Part shown: piece after piece, positions 23,882 to 31,903 of the stretch | Position numbering within the stretch: the stretch's first letter is position 1 | How the letters are laid out: each line of letters opens with the position of its first letter | Program-made: the position numbers and the translations under genes | Notes under the pieces: generated by a model | The model's input: only the letters and a program-made list of their open reading frames with translations | Database searches by the model: none | What the model was told of the DNA's origin: nothing | Source: JADHLJ01 sp038118725 | GTDB taxonomy: Bacteria; Pseudomonadota; Alphaproteobacteria; Thalassobaculales; Thalassobaculaceae | Direction of reading: 5' to 3' | DNA: 37,987 nt | Assembly: GCA_038118725.1 (NCBI GenBank) | Contig: JAYOIK010000052.1 | Coordinates: 1 to 37,987 of the forward strand

Positions 23882-25690
23882 TCAGCCTCCGACCTGGGAG
23901 AGCCGTTCGATCGCGGCGCCGTCCGCGTCCGAGAATTGCAGGCGATGCAGATTGGCGTAAACCCCACCCCGGGCCAGCAATTCCAAATGTTTTCCCGATT
24001 CCACGATTTGACCGGCTTCAACCACGTGGATCATGTCGGCGGACTGGATCGTTGATAGCCGATGGGCGATCACGATCGTTGTCCGGCCTTCCATCAAGGT
24101 CCGCAGGGCCGCCTGGACCGCGCGTTCGGATTCGGTGTCGAGCGCCGATGTCGCCTCGTCCAGCAACAGGATCGGCGCGTCCTTCAGCATCGCCCGGGCG
24201 ATGGCGATACGTTGGCGCTGGCCGCCGGAAAGCTTGACGCCATGCTCGCCGACCACCGTGGCGTAGCCCTCGGGCATATCCTCGATGAAGCCATGCGCCG
24301 AGGCGTTGCGCGCCGCCTCGCGGATCTCCTCGGGCGTGGCGCCGGCGCGGCCATAGGCGATGTTCGCCTCGATGGTGTCGTCGAAAAGGGTTACGTCTTG
24401 GCTCACCAGGGCGATATTGGCGCGCAACGAGGCGATGGTGAGGTCGCGGATGTCGTTGCCGTCCACCGAGATTTGACCGGAATCGGTATCGAAGAAACGC
24501 GGGATGAGGTTCAGCACCGTGCTCTTGCCGGCCCCGGATTGCCCGACCAACGCGACGGTTTTACCGGCCTCGACGGCAAGCGAAACACCTCGCAGGGCCG
24601 GCTGTCCGTCCTCGTAGGAGAAGGTGACGTTCTTGAAATCGATGTCGCCCCTGGCGGTTTCCATCGTCTTGGCATTGTCGCGGTCGAGGATCGCGGGCTC
24701 GACATCCAGGATCTCGAAGACCCGGTCCGCCGCCGCCAAGCCCTCTTGCAGTTGGGCGTTCAGATTGACCAGTTTCTTGACCGGGTCATAGGCCAGCAGA
24801 AGCGCGGTGACGAAGGAGAAGAAGGTGCCCGTCGACCGCGTGCCCTCGATCACCTGCCAGCCGCCATAGCAGATGACCACCACGATGGCTGTGCCGCCAA
24901 GGGTTTCCATGATCGGGTAGGCCGCCGCCTTGGTGCGCGCGGCCCGGAATACCAGGCTGAAGATCTGTTCAATGACCGAATCGGCGCGTTCGCGTTCATA
25001 GGCCTCCATGCCGTAGGCCTTGACGTGCCGCGCGCCCTGGAACACCTCGTTCAAAAGGGTGGTGAACTGGCCGAGTTCGCGCTGGGTATTGGCCGAGACC
25101 TTGCGCATCCGCTTGCCGATTTTGACCAGGGGCAAAATCGCCGTGGGAAAGGCGAAGAACGAGGCCACGGCGAGCAACCAGTCCTGATAGAACATTACCG
25201 CGACCAGGAAGATTATGGTCAGGCTGTCGCGGCCGATCGCGGTGAACACGCTGGCCACCGTGCCGCGCATCTTCTCGACATCGTTGATGAAGCGGGAGAT
25301 CAGGCCCCCGCTGGATTGATCATGGAAATACGCGAGATCGGCGCGCAGGAGATGCGCGAACATGCGCTTTTGCAAATCCGCCAGAATGCGTTGTCCGACA
25401 AAGCTGACAAGCACGTTCTGGCCGTAGGTCGCCATGCCCTTGAGCAGAAACACCGCCATGACCACGGCGGCGGCCATGTACAGGCTCGAGCGGTCGCGCG
25501 CGGTGAACACGTCGTCGAGGATGGTCTCCATCAAAAACGCCAGCGCGGCCGTCGTCGCGGCGACCACGGCCATCAAGGCGACGGCAAGCAGCAATAGGCC
25601 GATATGGGGCCTTATGTGCTCACCGAAGAGGCGTTTGACGAGAATCCGGGTGCGCGTTCGGCCACCCTGGCTGGAATCGGCTTTCCCCAA
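23882..25690 (-). CDS. msbA: lipid A export ABC transporter MsbA
   Basis: A 602-residue half-transporter: six membrane segments in about 30-310 and an ATPase domain from 350. Walker A is GQSGAGKST (384-392), the signature LSGGQRQRIAIARA begins at 488 and Walker B is ILLLDEATSALD (507-518). Context (DUF374, waaA, lpxK and lpxL downstream) supports MsbA, the flippase for lipid A-core at the inner membrane, over a drug exporter. No ATG or GTG is available before the first membrane segment; TTG at 25690 is the best start, with only a weak GGGGGA upstream. Translation may be deliberately low. Confidence 0.9.
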   Translation of the reverse strand: MGKADSSQGGRTRTRILVKRLFGEHIRPHIGLLLLAVALMAVVAATTAALAFLMETILDDVFTARDRSSLYMAAAVVMAVFLLKGMATYGQNVLVSFVGQRILADLQKRMFAHLLRADLAYFHDQSSGGLISRFINDVEKMRGTVASVFTAIGRDSLTIIFLVAVMFYQDWLLAVASFFAFPTAILPLVKIGKRMRKVSANTQRELGQFTTLLNEVFQGARHVKAYGMEAYERERADSVIEQIFSLVFRAARTKAAAYPIMETLGGTAIVVVICYGGWQVIEGTRSTGTFFSFVTALLLAYDPVKKLVNLNAQLQEGLAAADRVFEILDVEPAILDRDNAKTMETARGDIDFKNVTFSYEDGQPALRGVSLAVEAGKTVALVGQSGAGKSTVLNLIPRFFDTDSGQISVDGNDIRDLTIASLRANIALVSQDVTLFDDTIEANIAYGRAGATPEEIREAARNASAHGFIEDMPEGYATVVGEHGVKLSGGQRQRIAIARAMLKDAPILLLDEATSALDTESERAVQAALRTLMEGRTTIVIAHRLSTIQSADMIHVVEAGQIVESGKHLELLARGGVYANLHRLQFSDADGAAIERLSQVGG

Positions 25691-25877
25691 GCCCGGTCCC
25701 CCGAAGATTCAATTGGTTATCGAGTGGAGGGACCATAGCACGCCGAGCGGCTTCGGACCATGATCTCGGCGCGCTTGTTGTCGCTGGGGTCGCCGGGGTG
25801 ACGACCGTTGACGGCCGGCGACGCGTGGGGACGAGACGATCGCCGTGGACGCCCGTGCCCGCGCGCGGCACCCCTAC

Positions 25878-26360
25878 TCAGGGAGCGTAAAGCGCCCGCC
25901 AATTCTCCTCGGCGCGGTTGATAAAGCCTTCGGGGTTAACCTGCCACAACTCCCGAACTTTCCTGTTGCGGCTCAGGTAAAGCTTGCCGTCGATAATGTC
26001 GAAGGCGGTGGGGTTGATGTCGTAGCGCTTGCCCTTGGCCATCCCGAAAACACTGTAGCCGCCGAGTTGCGGAAGATAGGCCGAGGGATCTCGCGAGAAA
26101 GCCTCCAGGTTCTCCTCGGAAGAGAATCGGTAGATCGAGCCCTGGTACTCCATTTCAAAACGGGGCGTGCCGCGCGCCGGCTCGCCATCGACGAAATAGG
26201 CGACGGGATCGTAACCGTCGATCGCGACGCCGTCCGTTTGGTTTATGACCGCCGCAAGAGGCGCCGCGTCGTTGTCGTTGGATGGTGCCACCGCCATCGT
26301 GAATGCTCCGAACCCGGCGGCGGCCAGGACCATCGCGGATGTGCATAGATATCCTGGCAT
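25878..26360 (-). CDS. YHS-domain protein with N-terminal signal/anchor
   Basis: A 160-residue protein. Residues 1-27 form a hydrophobic signal or membrane anchor. The YHS-like domain follows: VAIDGYDPVAYFVDGEPARG (45-64), then the strand-rich YQGSIYRFSSEENLEAFSRDP and YLPQLGGYSVFGMAKG. This arrangement (GYDPVAYF at the start, aromatic FSS-ENLE-F in the middle) is the common periplasmic YHS protein, presumed to bind a metal or cofactor; its function is unknown. The ATG at 26360 has AAGGA upstream. It is flanked by gaps of 187 and 124 bases and appears to be a single-gene unit. Confidence 0.86.
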   Translation of the reverse strand: MPGYLCTSAMVLAAAGFGAFTMAVAPSNDNDAAPLAAVINQTDGVAIDGYDPVAYFVDGEPARGTPRFEMEYQGSIYRFSSEENLEAFSRDPSAYLPQLGGYSVFGMAKGKRYDINPTAFDIIDGKLYLSRNRKVRELWQVNPEGFINRAEENWRALYAP

Positions 26361-26484
26361 CGTCTTTGTCCTTGGGTTGGGGTTCGAGACCAGGAATATG
26401 GGGTGGGATCACTCACTTTCCAGGAACATCGGATCACGGAACAGCGAGCTTGGGGAGAGGAAGGCTCGCGGCTTGATCTACCGG

Positions 26485-27846
26485 TCAATCACCAGGCCCG
26501 GCCACGGTCATGCCGTCGATGCGCAGGGTGGGGGCGTCGGTGCCGTGTTTGATCTCAAGATCGCTCGCCGGGATCAGCGCGGCGTACATATCCTTCAGGT
26601 TCCCCGCCACGGTGACGTCGCTGACCGGATAGGTGATCTCGCCGTTCTCGATCCAGAACCCGCCGGCGCCGCGGCTGTAATCGCCGGTCACCATATTGAC
26701 GCTCATGCCCATGAGCTCGGTCACGTAAAGGCCGGAGGCGATGTCCGCGATCAGTTCCTCGGGCGAGATGTCTCCGGATTCCAGATACAGGTTCGTTGGG
26801 CTCGGGCTCGGCGTGCCGCCGGTAGAACGCGAGGCGTGGCCGGTTGATTTCAAGCCGAGCTGTCGCGCGGTCGCCTGATCCAGGAACCAGGACCGCACCA
26901 CGCCGCCCTCGATGATCGCACGGCGTTCCGGCGCTAGACCCTCTGCGTCGAAGGGTTTGGATCGCATCCCCCGGTCGCGATGGGGATCGTCGATTATGTT
27001 GATGCCGCCGGCGAAGATCGCGGTGCCCATCGCGTCTTTCAGGAAGCTGGTGCCGCGGGCCACCGAGGCACCGTTAAGCGCGCTGGCGACATGTCCGACG
27101 AGGCTACGGCTCGCCCTTGGGTCATAGACCACCGGGACCGAGGCACTTGATGGGCGCTTGGGATTGAGGCGCCGTACCGCGCGTTCGCCGGCCCGGCGGC
27201 CAATGGCCGCGGCGTCTTCCAGATCGGCTTCGTAAACCGTGTGCGTATAGTCGTAATCCCGTTCCATCGCCTGGCCCTCGCCGGCCAGGACGACGGCGCT
27301 GACGCTATGACTGGAACGCTGATAGGTGCCGCTAAAGCCGTTGCTTGCCACCAGAACAATGCGGCTGGAGGACCATCCGGCCTCTCCACCCTCGCTGTTG
27401 GTGACGCCCTTGACGGCGAGCGCGGCTTCCTCGGCGACCGTGGCCCGCTCGACGAGCCGTTCCGGCTGTGGCTCGGTGGGATCGTGCATGTCGATCGCAG
27501 GATAAATCTTGGCGATATCGCCGGGATCGGCGAGGCCCGCGAAGGCGTCCTCCGGCGTGACCTTGGCCATCGCCACGGCACGCTCGACCAGCTCGTTCAG
27601 CGCGTCCGGTTTGTGGTCCGTCGTCGAGACCACGGCCTGGCGCTTGCCGACCAGGACCCTGAGGCCGAGATCGTGGGACTCGGATCGCTCGACGGATTCC
27701 GGCTTGCCGAAACGCTGGGCGGCCGAGACCGAGCGGCTATCGACAAAGATAGCGTCCGCGTCGGTCGCGCCCTGACTCTTGGCTTTCTCGATAAGGCCTT
27801 GCAGCAGGTCGATCTGATTGTCCGTGATCTTGTTGGCCTGGGTCAT
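26485..27846 (-). CDS. pmbA: metalloprotease-related protein PmbA (TldE)
   Basis: A 453-residue PmbA/TldE homologue. Together with TldD it forms a metallopeptidase that matures modified peptides and degrades unfolded ones; PmbA itself lacks the metal-binding HExxxH. Family segments include DADAIFVDSRSVS near the N-terminus, VYDPRASRSLVGHVASALNG in the middle and GGTPSPSPTNLYLESGD and GFWIENGEITYPVSDVTVAGN near the end. The ATG at 27846 has GGAG six bases upstream; the 114-codon open frame before it runs across the ABM gene and is spurious. No tldD is in the window. Confidence 0.93.
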   Translation of the reverse strand: MTQANKITDNQIDLLQGLIEKAKSQGATDADAIFVDSRSVSAAQRFGKPESVERSESHDLGLRVLVGKRQAVVSTTDHKPDALNELVERAVAMAKVTPEDAFAGLADPGDIAKIYPAIDMHDPTEPQPERLVERATVAEEAALAVKGVTNSEGGEAGWSSSRIVLVASNGFSGTYQRSSHSVSAVVLAGEGQAMERDYDYTHTVYEADLEDAAAIGRRAGERAVRRLNPKRPSSASVPVVYDPRASRSLVGHVASALNGASVARGTSFLKDAMGTAIFAGGINIIDDPHRDRGMRSKPFDAEGLAPERRAIIEGGVVRSWFLDQATARQLGLKSTGHASRSTGGTPSPSPTNLYLESGDISPEELIADIASGLYVTELMGMSVNMVTGDYSRGAGGFWIENGEITYPVSDVTVAGNLKDMYAALIPASDLEIKHGTDAPTLRIDGMTVAGPGD

Positions 27847-27928
27847 TTGAGCTCCGGGTGAAGGCGTCTGGTTGAGATAAGCGGCCCTTCCGCGATTGGC
27901 AAGCGCCTGGGGCAAGCGCCTGGCGCGC

Positions 27929-28246
27929 TTACGCCGGAAACCAGTAGTCGGGGGAGGCAGGGAAGACGGTACGGGTCTCCACCCGTTCGGTCGGGCCGTC
28001 CAGGGTGTGCGCCGCCGCCTTCCAGACCGCGTAATGCGGCGCGGCGCGATGCGCTTCCTGGGCCGCCTTGTCCTTGTAAACCTCATAGAAGTAGTAGACG
28101 TTTTCGTCGTCGACGTCCTGGAGAACGTTGAAACGCGCGCAACCCGGCTCGTCCCGCTCAGAGCCCAGGGCATCGACCTCGATGGCATCCAGAAATTCCT
28201 GACGCAGTTCCGGTTTGACTCGAACCTTGATCCACATGGCGATCAT
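27929..28246 (-). CDS. antibiotic biosynthesis monooxygenase (ABM)-domain protein
   Basis: A 105-residue single ABM/dimeric ferredoxin-like domain. The pattern IKVRVKPELRQEFLDAI, EPGCARFNVLQD and YYFYEVYKDKAAQEAHRAAPHY is typical of YgiN/LsrG-type small monooxygenases or isomerases. The ATG at 28246 has GGAGGGA upstream and is preferred over the second ATG at 28237. It starts 24 bases after the ubiD stop, so the two are likely co-transcribed. YgiN-type proteins act on quinols, so a link with quinone metabolism is tempting, but that is inference only. Confidence 0.88.
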   Translation of the reverse strand: MIAMWIKVRVKPELRQEFLDAIEVDALGSERDEPGCARFNVLQDVDDENVYYFYEVYKDKAAQEAHRAAPHYAVWKAAAHTLDGPTERVETRTVFPASPDYWFPA

Positions 28247-28270
28247 GGGCTTCTCCCTCCAGGGTTTTCG

Positions 28271-29785
28271 TTATTGGTTCTTCCAGATTTTTCGACCACT
28301 TCCGGGCAGGCCATAGCGGTCCCACTTGCCGTCGACGAGATCGATGATGTCTTGGTCCATCCGAATCTCGGTACCCCATTCGCGCTTGGTCTCCGGTGGC
28401 CACTTATTGGTGGCGTCGAGGCCGATCTTGCTGCCTAGGCTCGGTTCCGGCGAGGCGAAATCGAGATAATCGATCGGCGTGTTCTCGATCACCGTGATGT
28501 CCCGGGCCGGGTCCATGCGGGTCGAGATCGCCCACATCACGTCTTTCCAGTCGCGCGCATTGATGTCGTCATCCACCACGATCAGCCATTTGGTGTACAT
28601 GAACTGCCTGAGATAGGACCAGGCGCCCATCATTACTCGCTTGGCGTGTCCGGGATAGGCCTTGCGCATGGAGATCACCGCGATCCGGTACGAACATCCC
28701 TCCGGCGGGAGCCAAAAATCGGTGACCTCGGGGAACTGCTGTTGAAGCAGGGGGATGAACACTTCGTTCAGCGCCTCGCCGAGCACCGAGGGCTCGTCCG
28801 GCGGGCGGCCGGTGAAGGTGGTCAGGTAAATCGGGTCTCGGCGCATGGTGATCGCACTGACCTTGAACACCGGAAAGGATTCGACCGAGTTGTAGTATCC
28901 CGTGTGGTCGCCATAGGGGCCTTCGTCGCCATACTCTTCCAGCGAGACATGGCCTTCGATGACAATCTCAGCCTCCGCTGGAACCTTGAGCGGCACGGTC
29001 TTGCAATCCACCAGGTCAACGCGTTGGCCGCGTAGAAGGCCGGCGAACTGATACTCGCTTAGGGTGTCGGGAACCGGGGTCACGGCGGCCAGGATGGTGC
29101 CGGGATCGGCGCCGATCACCACGGCGGCGGGGAAGGGCTCGGGTCGGCTGGCCTTCCAGCGCGCGTGATGCTGGGCACCGCCACGATGCTTGAGCCAGCG
29201 CATCAGCGTTCGGTCTCGTCCGGTGACCTGCATCCGGTAGATGCCGAGATTGAAGGCATCCTCGCGCTTGTCCGTCGGTCCCTGGGTGACCACCAGCGGC
29301 CAGGTAATCAGCGGGGCCGGCTCGCCCGGCCAGCAGGTTTGGATCGGACATGTCGAGAGGTCGATATCCTCGCCCATCAGCACCACGTCCTGGCACGGTC
29401 CATAGGAGACGGTGCGTGGCTTCATCGCCATCACGGTTTTGAGCAATGGCAACATCCCGACCGCGTCGCGCCAGCCGCCCGGCGGCTCGGGCTGACGCAG
29501 GAAAGCCAATGTCTCGCCGACCTCGCGGAGCTGGCCGGGTTCCCGGTCCATGCCCCAGGCGACCCGTTCCACGGTGCCGAAGAGATTGGCCAGCGCCGGC
29601 ATGTCGTATGGGGTGCCGTCCTCGCGCCGGACATTCTCGAACAGGACCGCCGGTCCTTGCTCCGCCAATAGCCTGGTCTGGATCTCGGTCATCTCCAGAA
29701 CCGGCGAGACCGGTTCGGTTACGCGGACCAGGCGGTTCTCGCGTTCCAGGCGGGCAATGAACTCGCGTAACGATGCATAGGGCAT
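28271..29785 (-). CDS. ubiD: UbiD-family decarboxylase (3-polyprenyl-4-hydroxybenzoate decarboxylase)
   Basis: A 504-residue UbiD, close to the E. coli enzyme in length. It decarboxylates the polyprenylated hydroxybenzoate in ubiquinone synthesis using prenylated FMN made by UbiX. The prFMN-binding and catalytic region shows NLGIYRMQ (Arg184), MRWLKHRGGAQHH, the acidic IEGHVSLEEY segment and DEGPYGDHTGYY. The C-terminal IDYLDFASPEPSLGSKIGLD is the usual end of UbiD proper, which favours the ubiquinone enzyme over a distant aromatic decarboxylase. No ubiX is present here. It diverges from the glycosyltransferase gene over 101 bases. Confidence 0.93.
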   Translation of the reverse strand: MPYASLREFIARLERENRLVRVTEPVSPVLEMTEIQTRLLAEQGPAVLFENVRREDGTPYDMPALANLFGTVERVAWGMDREPGQLREVGETLAFLRQPEPPGGWRDAVGMLPLLKTVMAMKPRTVSYGPCQDVVLMGEDIDLSTCPIQTCWPGEPAPLITWPLVVTQGPTDKREDAFNLGIYRMQVTGRDRTLMRWLKHRGGAQHHARWKASRPEPFPAAVVIGADPGTILAAVTPVPDTLSEYQFAGLLRGQRVDLVDCKTVPLKVPAEAEIVIEGHVSLEEYGDEGPYGDHTGYYNSVESFPVFKVSAITMRRDPIYLTTFTGRPPDEPSVLGEALNEVFIPLLQQQFPEVTDFWLPPEGCSYRIAVISMRKAYPGHAKRVMMGAWSYLRQFMYTKWLIVVDDDINARDWKDVMWAISTRMDPARDITVIENTPIDYLDFASPEPSLGSKIGLDATNKWPPETKREWGTEIRMDQDIIDLVDGKWDRYGLPGSGRKIWKNQ

Positions 29786-29846
29786 GGTGGCCTTGTCGCA
29801 AGGTGGCGTGGAGGTTATGTCTCCCTTGATTTAGAGCATGGGCGGG

Positions 29847-29880
29847 CCACTTGGAAGACCGGCCCACTTGGAAGACCGGC
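29847..29880. repeat. perfect 17-bp tandem duplication
   Basis: CCACTTGGAAGACCGGC occurs at 29847-29863 and again, with no gap, at 29864-29880. It ends six bases before the glycosyltransferase ATG at 29887, in the divergent gap with ubiD. Because 17 is not a multiple of three, the copies cannot both be part of an in-frame N-terminal extension. It therefore changes spacing within the 5' leader or promoter. Confidence 0.85.
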
Positions 29881-29886
29881 GAGGCG

Positions 29887-31002
29887 ATGGCGATTCCGAC
29901 AAGCGATCCGGTTGTTCACGCGGTAACCAGCACGCAAGGCTATCTCGGCTATTGCGTCCATGCGCGCGAGTTCTTTTGCGGGCTCTCCCGGCATCTGCCG
30001 GTGACCTGCACCCAGTGGCAGCAGAATTCACCGCTGCATGACGACAACGACGTTTTGCGCGATCGCGAGCTGCTTGCCAGGCGCTATGGCTCCGAGAGGG
30101 TGGTGTCCATCGGCCTTTCCCTGGGGTCGGCTTTCTACATTCTCGAGGACGCGCCGGGCCCACGGGTCGGCTATACGGTTTGGGACACCACGCGCCTGCC
30201 GGATACCTGGGCCAAGCCGTTGACGATGGTTGATCGGATCTGGGTTCCCTCGTATTGGGCGCGCGGCGTGCTCGGTGATAACGGCGTTGACGTCGCGCGC
30301 GTGGATGTCATGCCAGAGGGTGTCGACGCGGTGGTTTTCCGGCCGGACGGTCCCAGGATCGAAAACATCGCCAATCTGCCGGGCTTCAAATTCGTGAATG
30401 TCGGCAAGTTCGAGGAGCGCAAGGCCACCGGCGAGATGATCAAGGCCTTCGACGACGAATTCGCCGGCGAGAAGGACGTCTGGTTCGTGGTCTCCTGCTA
30501 CAATCCCTTCGAAAAGGGTTTTGATCTTCGCGCGGCGATACGGGCGCTCAATCTCAGAGACCCGGGCCGGCTGCTGTTCATTCCACCCGTGCCGACGCAT
30601 CTTGATGTCGCGAAACTGTACCGATCTTGCGATGCCTTTCTTGGCGCGAGCCGGGCCGAGGGATGGGGGTTGTGTCACATGGAGGCGGCGGCGTGCGGAT
30701 TGCCGCTGGTGACGACGAATTACTCGGCGCCCGCCGAATGGGCCGCCGGACAGGCCTATTTTCTCGACTATGAGATGACCGAGGTGAAAACGCCATTCTT
30801 CATCCGCCGCGATGGTGATCAAGGCGAATGGGCCGAACCCGACTGGGGGCAGTTCCGGCGCGTCATGCGCCACCTGGTCAATAACCCGGACGAGGCGCGT
30901 TGGCGGGGCCAGGAAATCTCCGGTCATGTTCGCGGTAACTACGCTTGGCCGGTCACGGCGCGAAAGGGTGCTGATCTGATACGCGAAATCGCCGCCGGCT
31001 AG
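29887..31002 (+). CDS. GT-B family glycosyltransferase (GT4-like)
   Basis: A 371-residue GT-B glycosyltransferase. The donor-binding half has the E-x7-E motif, Glu258 to Glu266, in RAEGWGLCHMEAAACGLPLV, and FVNVGKFEERKA (residues 169-180) begins that half. The N-terminal half (acceptor side) has PSYWARGVL and VMPEGVDAVVF. The acceptor is not known; glycans, lipids and proteins are all possible. The ATG at 29887 is the first in-frame ATG, with only GAGGCG before it; the frame is open back to a TTG at 29851, inside the tandem duplication. No other glycan gene adjoins it, which is unusual. Confidence 0.87.
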   Translation: MAIPTSDPVVHAVTSTQGYLGYCVHAREFFCGLSRHLPVTCTQWQQNSPLHDDNDVLRDRELLARRYGSERVVSIGLSLGSAFYILEDAPGPRVGYTVWDTTRLPDTWAKPLTMVDRIWVPSYWARGVLGDNGVDVARVDVMPEGVDAVVFRPDGPRIENIANLPGFKFVNVGKFEERKATGEMIKAFDDEFAGEKDVWFVVSCYNPFEKGFDLRAAIRALNLRDPGRLLFIPPVPTHLDVAKLYRSCDAFLGASRAEGWGLCHMEAAACGLPLVTTNYSAPAEWAAGQAYFLDYEMTEVKTPFFIRRDGDQGEWAEPDWGQFRRVMRHLVNNPDEARWRGQEISGHVRGNYAWPVTARKGADLIREIAAG

Positions 31003-31012
31003 GACGATCGGA

Positions 31013-31041
31013 TTGCCGAGGCCCGGAAGCCGCTTTATACC
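31013..31041 (+). promoter_or_regulatory. candidate sigma70-type promoter for SnoaL-like gene
   Basis: TTGCCG (31013-31018) is followed after 17 bases by TATACC (31036-31041), each matching four of six consensus bases. A start near 31048 would give a leader of about 46 bases before the ATG at 31095. It is the only reasonable promoter-like pair in the gap after the glycosyltransferase stop. Confidence 0.38.
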
Positions 31042-31094
31042 GGTTGGGTGGGTTGTGGCGGCACCCGATTCGGCAGGGCCAAGGGAGAAAACAG

Positions 31095-31556
31095 ATGAAC
31101 TTCGATTGGAATCCGATTTCCGAGGATGTCGCCTCGATCAAGGAATGGCTCGCGCAATGGCAACCGTGCGTCCAGAACGTGGATTTCGTCCCCGCCAGGC
31201 GTTTGTTCGCCGAGAACGTGGCGTCTTTCGGTACTCACATTGACATAGTCGAGGGGCGGGACGCGCTGGAACAAAACCAATGGCGTTCGGTTTGGCCGAC
31301 CATTGATGATTTTGCCTGGGATTTCGACAACATGCGGATCGGTGTCTCGCCGGACCGCTTGATGGGAATGCTGATAACCACCTGGACTTCCACCGGTTAT
31401 CACCAAGATGGGAGCCGTTTTGACCGTCCTGGGCGCACCACGGTTCTGCTGAGTCGAGAGAGCTTGGAGGCCGACTGGTTGGGCGCGCACACTCATTTCT
31501 CGCTCTATCCTGGAACGCCGGGCCGCTCTTTCGGCTCGAGGGAGCCGAAATCCTAG
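31095..31556 (+). CDS. SnoaL/NTF2-like domain protein
   Basis: A 153-residue protein with the alpha/beta cone-fold pattern of SnoaL-like or DUF4440 proteins: an N-terminal helix SIKEWLAQWQPCVQNVD, then FVPARRLFAENVASFGTH and strand-rich LMGMLITTWTSTGYH, GRTTVLLSR and WLGAHTHFSLYPG. Such proteins are polyketide cyclase-like, dehydratase-like or ligand-binding. No catalytic set can be assigned. The ATG at 31095 follows AAGGGAGAAA, a strong ribosome binding site. It is followed by a 347-base gap before the BCCT gene, so it probably forms a unit by itself. Confidence 0.8.
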   Translation: MNFDWNPISEDVASIKEWLAQWQPCVQNVDFVPARRLFAENVASFGTHIDIVEGRDALEQNQWRSVWPTIDDFAWDFDNMRIGVSPDRLMGMLITTWTSTGYHQDGSRFDRPGRTTVLLSRESLEADWLGAHTHFSLYPGTPGRSFGSREPKS

Positions 31557-31903
31557 ACCCGTCGCGGTAGACCGATTGTCCCAAGGCAGGCGGCGGTTAC
31601 CAGCCGTACCACGCACCCGGAACGTTGGAGTGCGTTGGCCGGAGATTTGCTTGAGACTTACGCTACTCCTTGCGCCGCTTTCGCTTCGTGAAATCTCCAC
31701 TGGTTATACATTGAACGATAATTTCTTATACAATCATTGCACTTGACTGCGCTCACTCTTCCATCGTGTTCGTGACGAGATACGATTGTTTGTTGCCGAT
31801 GCGAATACGAGGCGACGAAGGCGCGCGAATAGTCAACGCTAGTCAACGGTTTCAAGATCGCGGAGAACGCGGCGGTTGAAATCAATTGTGAGGAGGAAAG
31901 ATC
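31557..31903 (+). other. non-coding leader upstream of BCCT gene with direct repeats
   Basis: A 347-base gap with no supported gene. The middle (about 31690-31790) is clearly more A+T-rich than the surroundings. TTATACA occurs at 31704-31710 and 31726-31732, starts 22 bases apart. TAGTCAACG occurs at 31830-31838 and 31840-31848, starts ten bases apart. Both spacings are close to whole helical turns and suggest regulator binding, plausible for an osmolyte carrier. Hexamers such as TTGCAC, TTGACT and GATAAT are present but none pairs at 16-18 bases, so I do not call a promoter. A minus-strand open frame here has no family-like features. Confidence 0.5.

Noticed and set aside
24062..25597. 511-codon open frame opposite msbA
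   Set aside because: It is antisense to a fully recognised ABC transporter and its translation is rich in His, Asp, Gly and Arg without any family pattern; it is a by-product of high G+C codon usage.
25855..25871. GTGCC/GGCAC hairpin downstream of the YHS gene as a terminator
   Set aside because: Only a five-base stem and no T tract on the minus strand; not distinguishable from chance in G+C-rich DNA.
27847..28188. N-terminal extension of pmbA
   Set aside because: The 114 extra codons run through the ABM gene in another frame, are Arg/Ser/Thr-rich and unlike PmbA; the ATG at 27846 has a good ribosome binding site.
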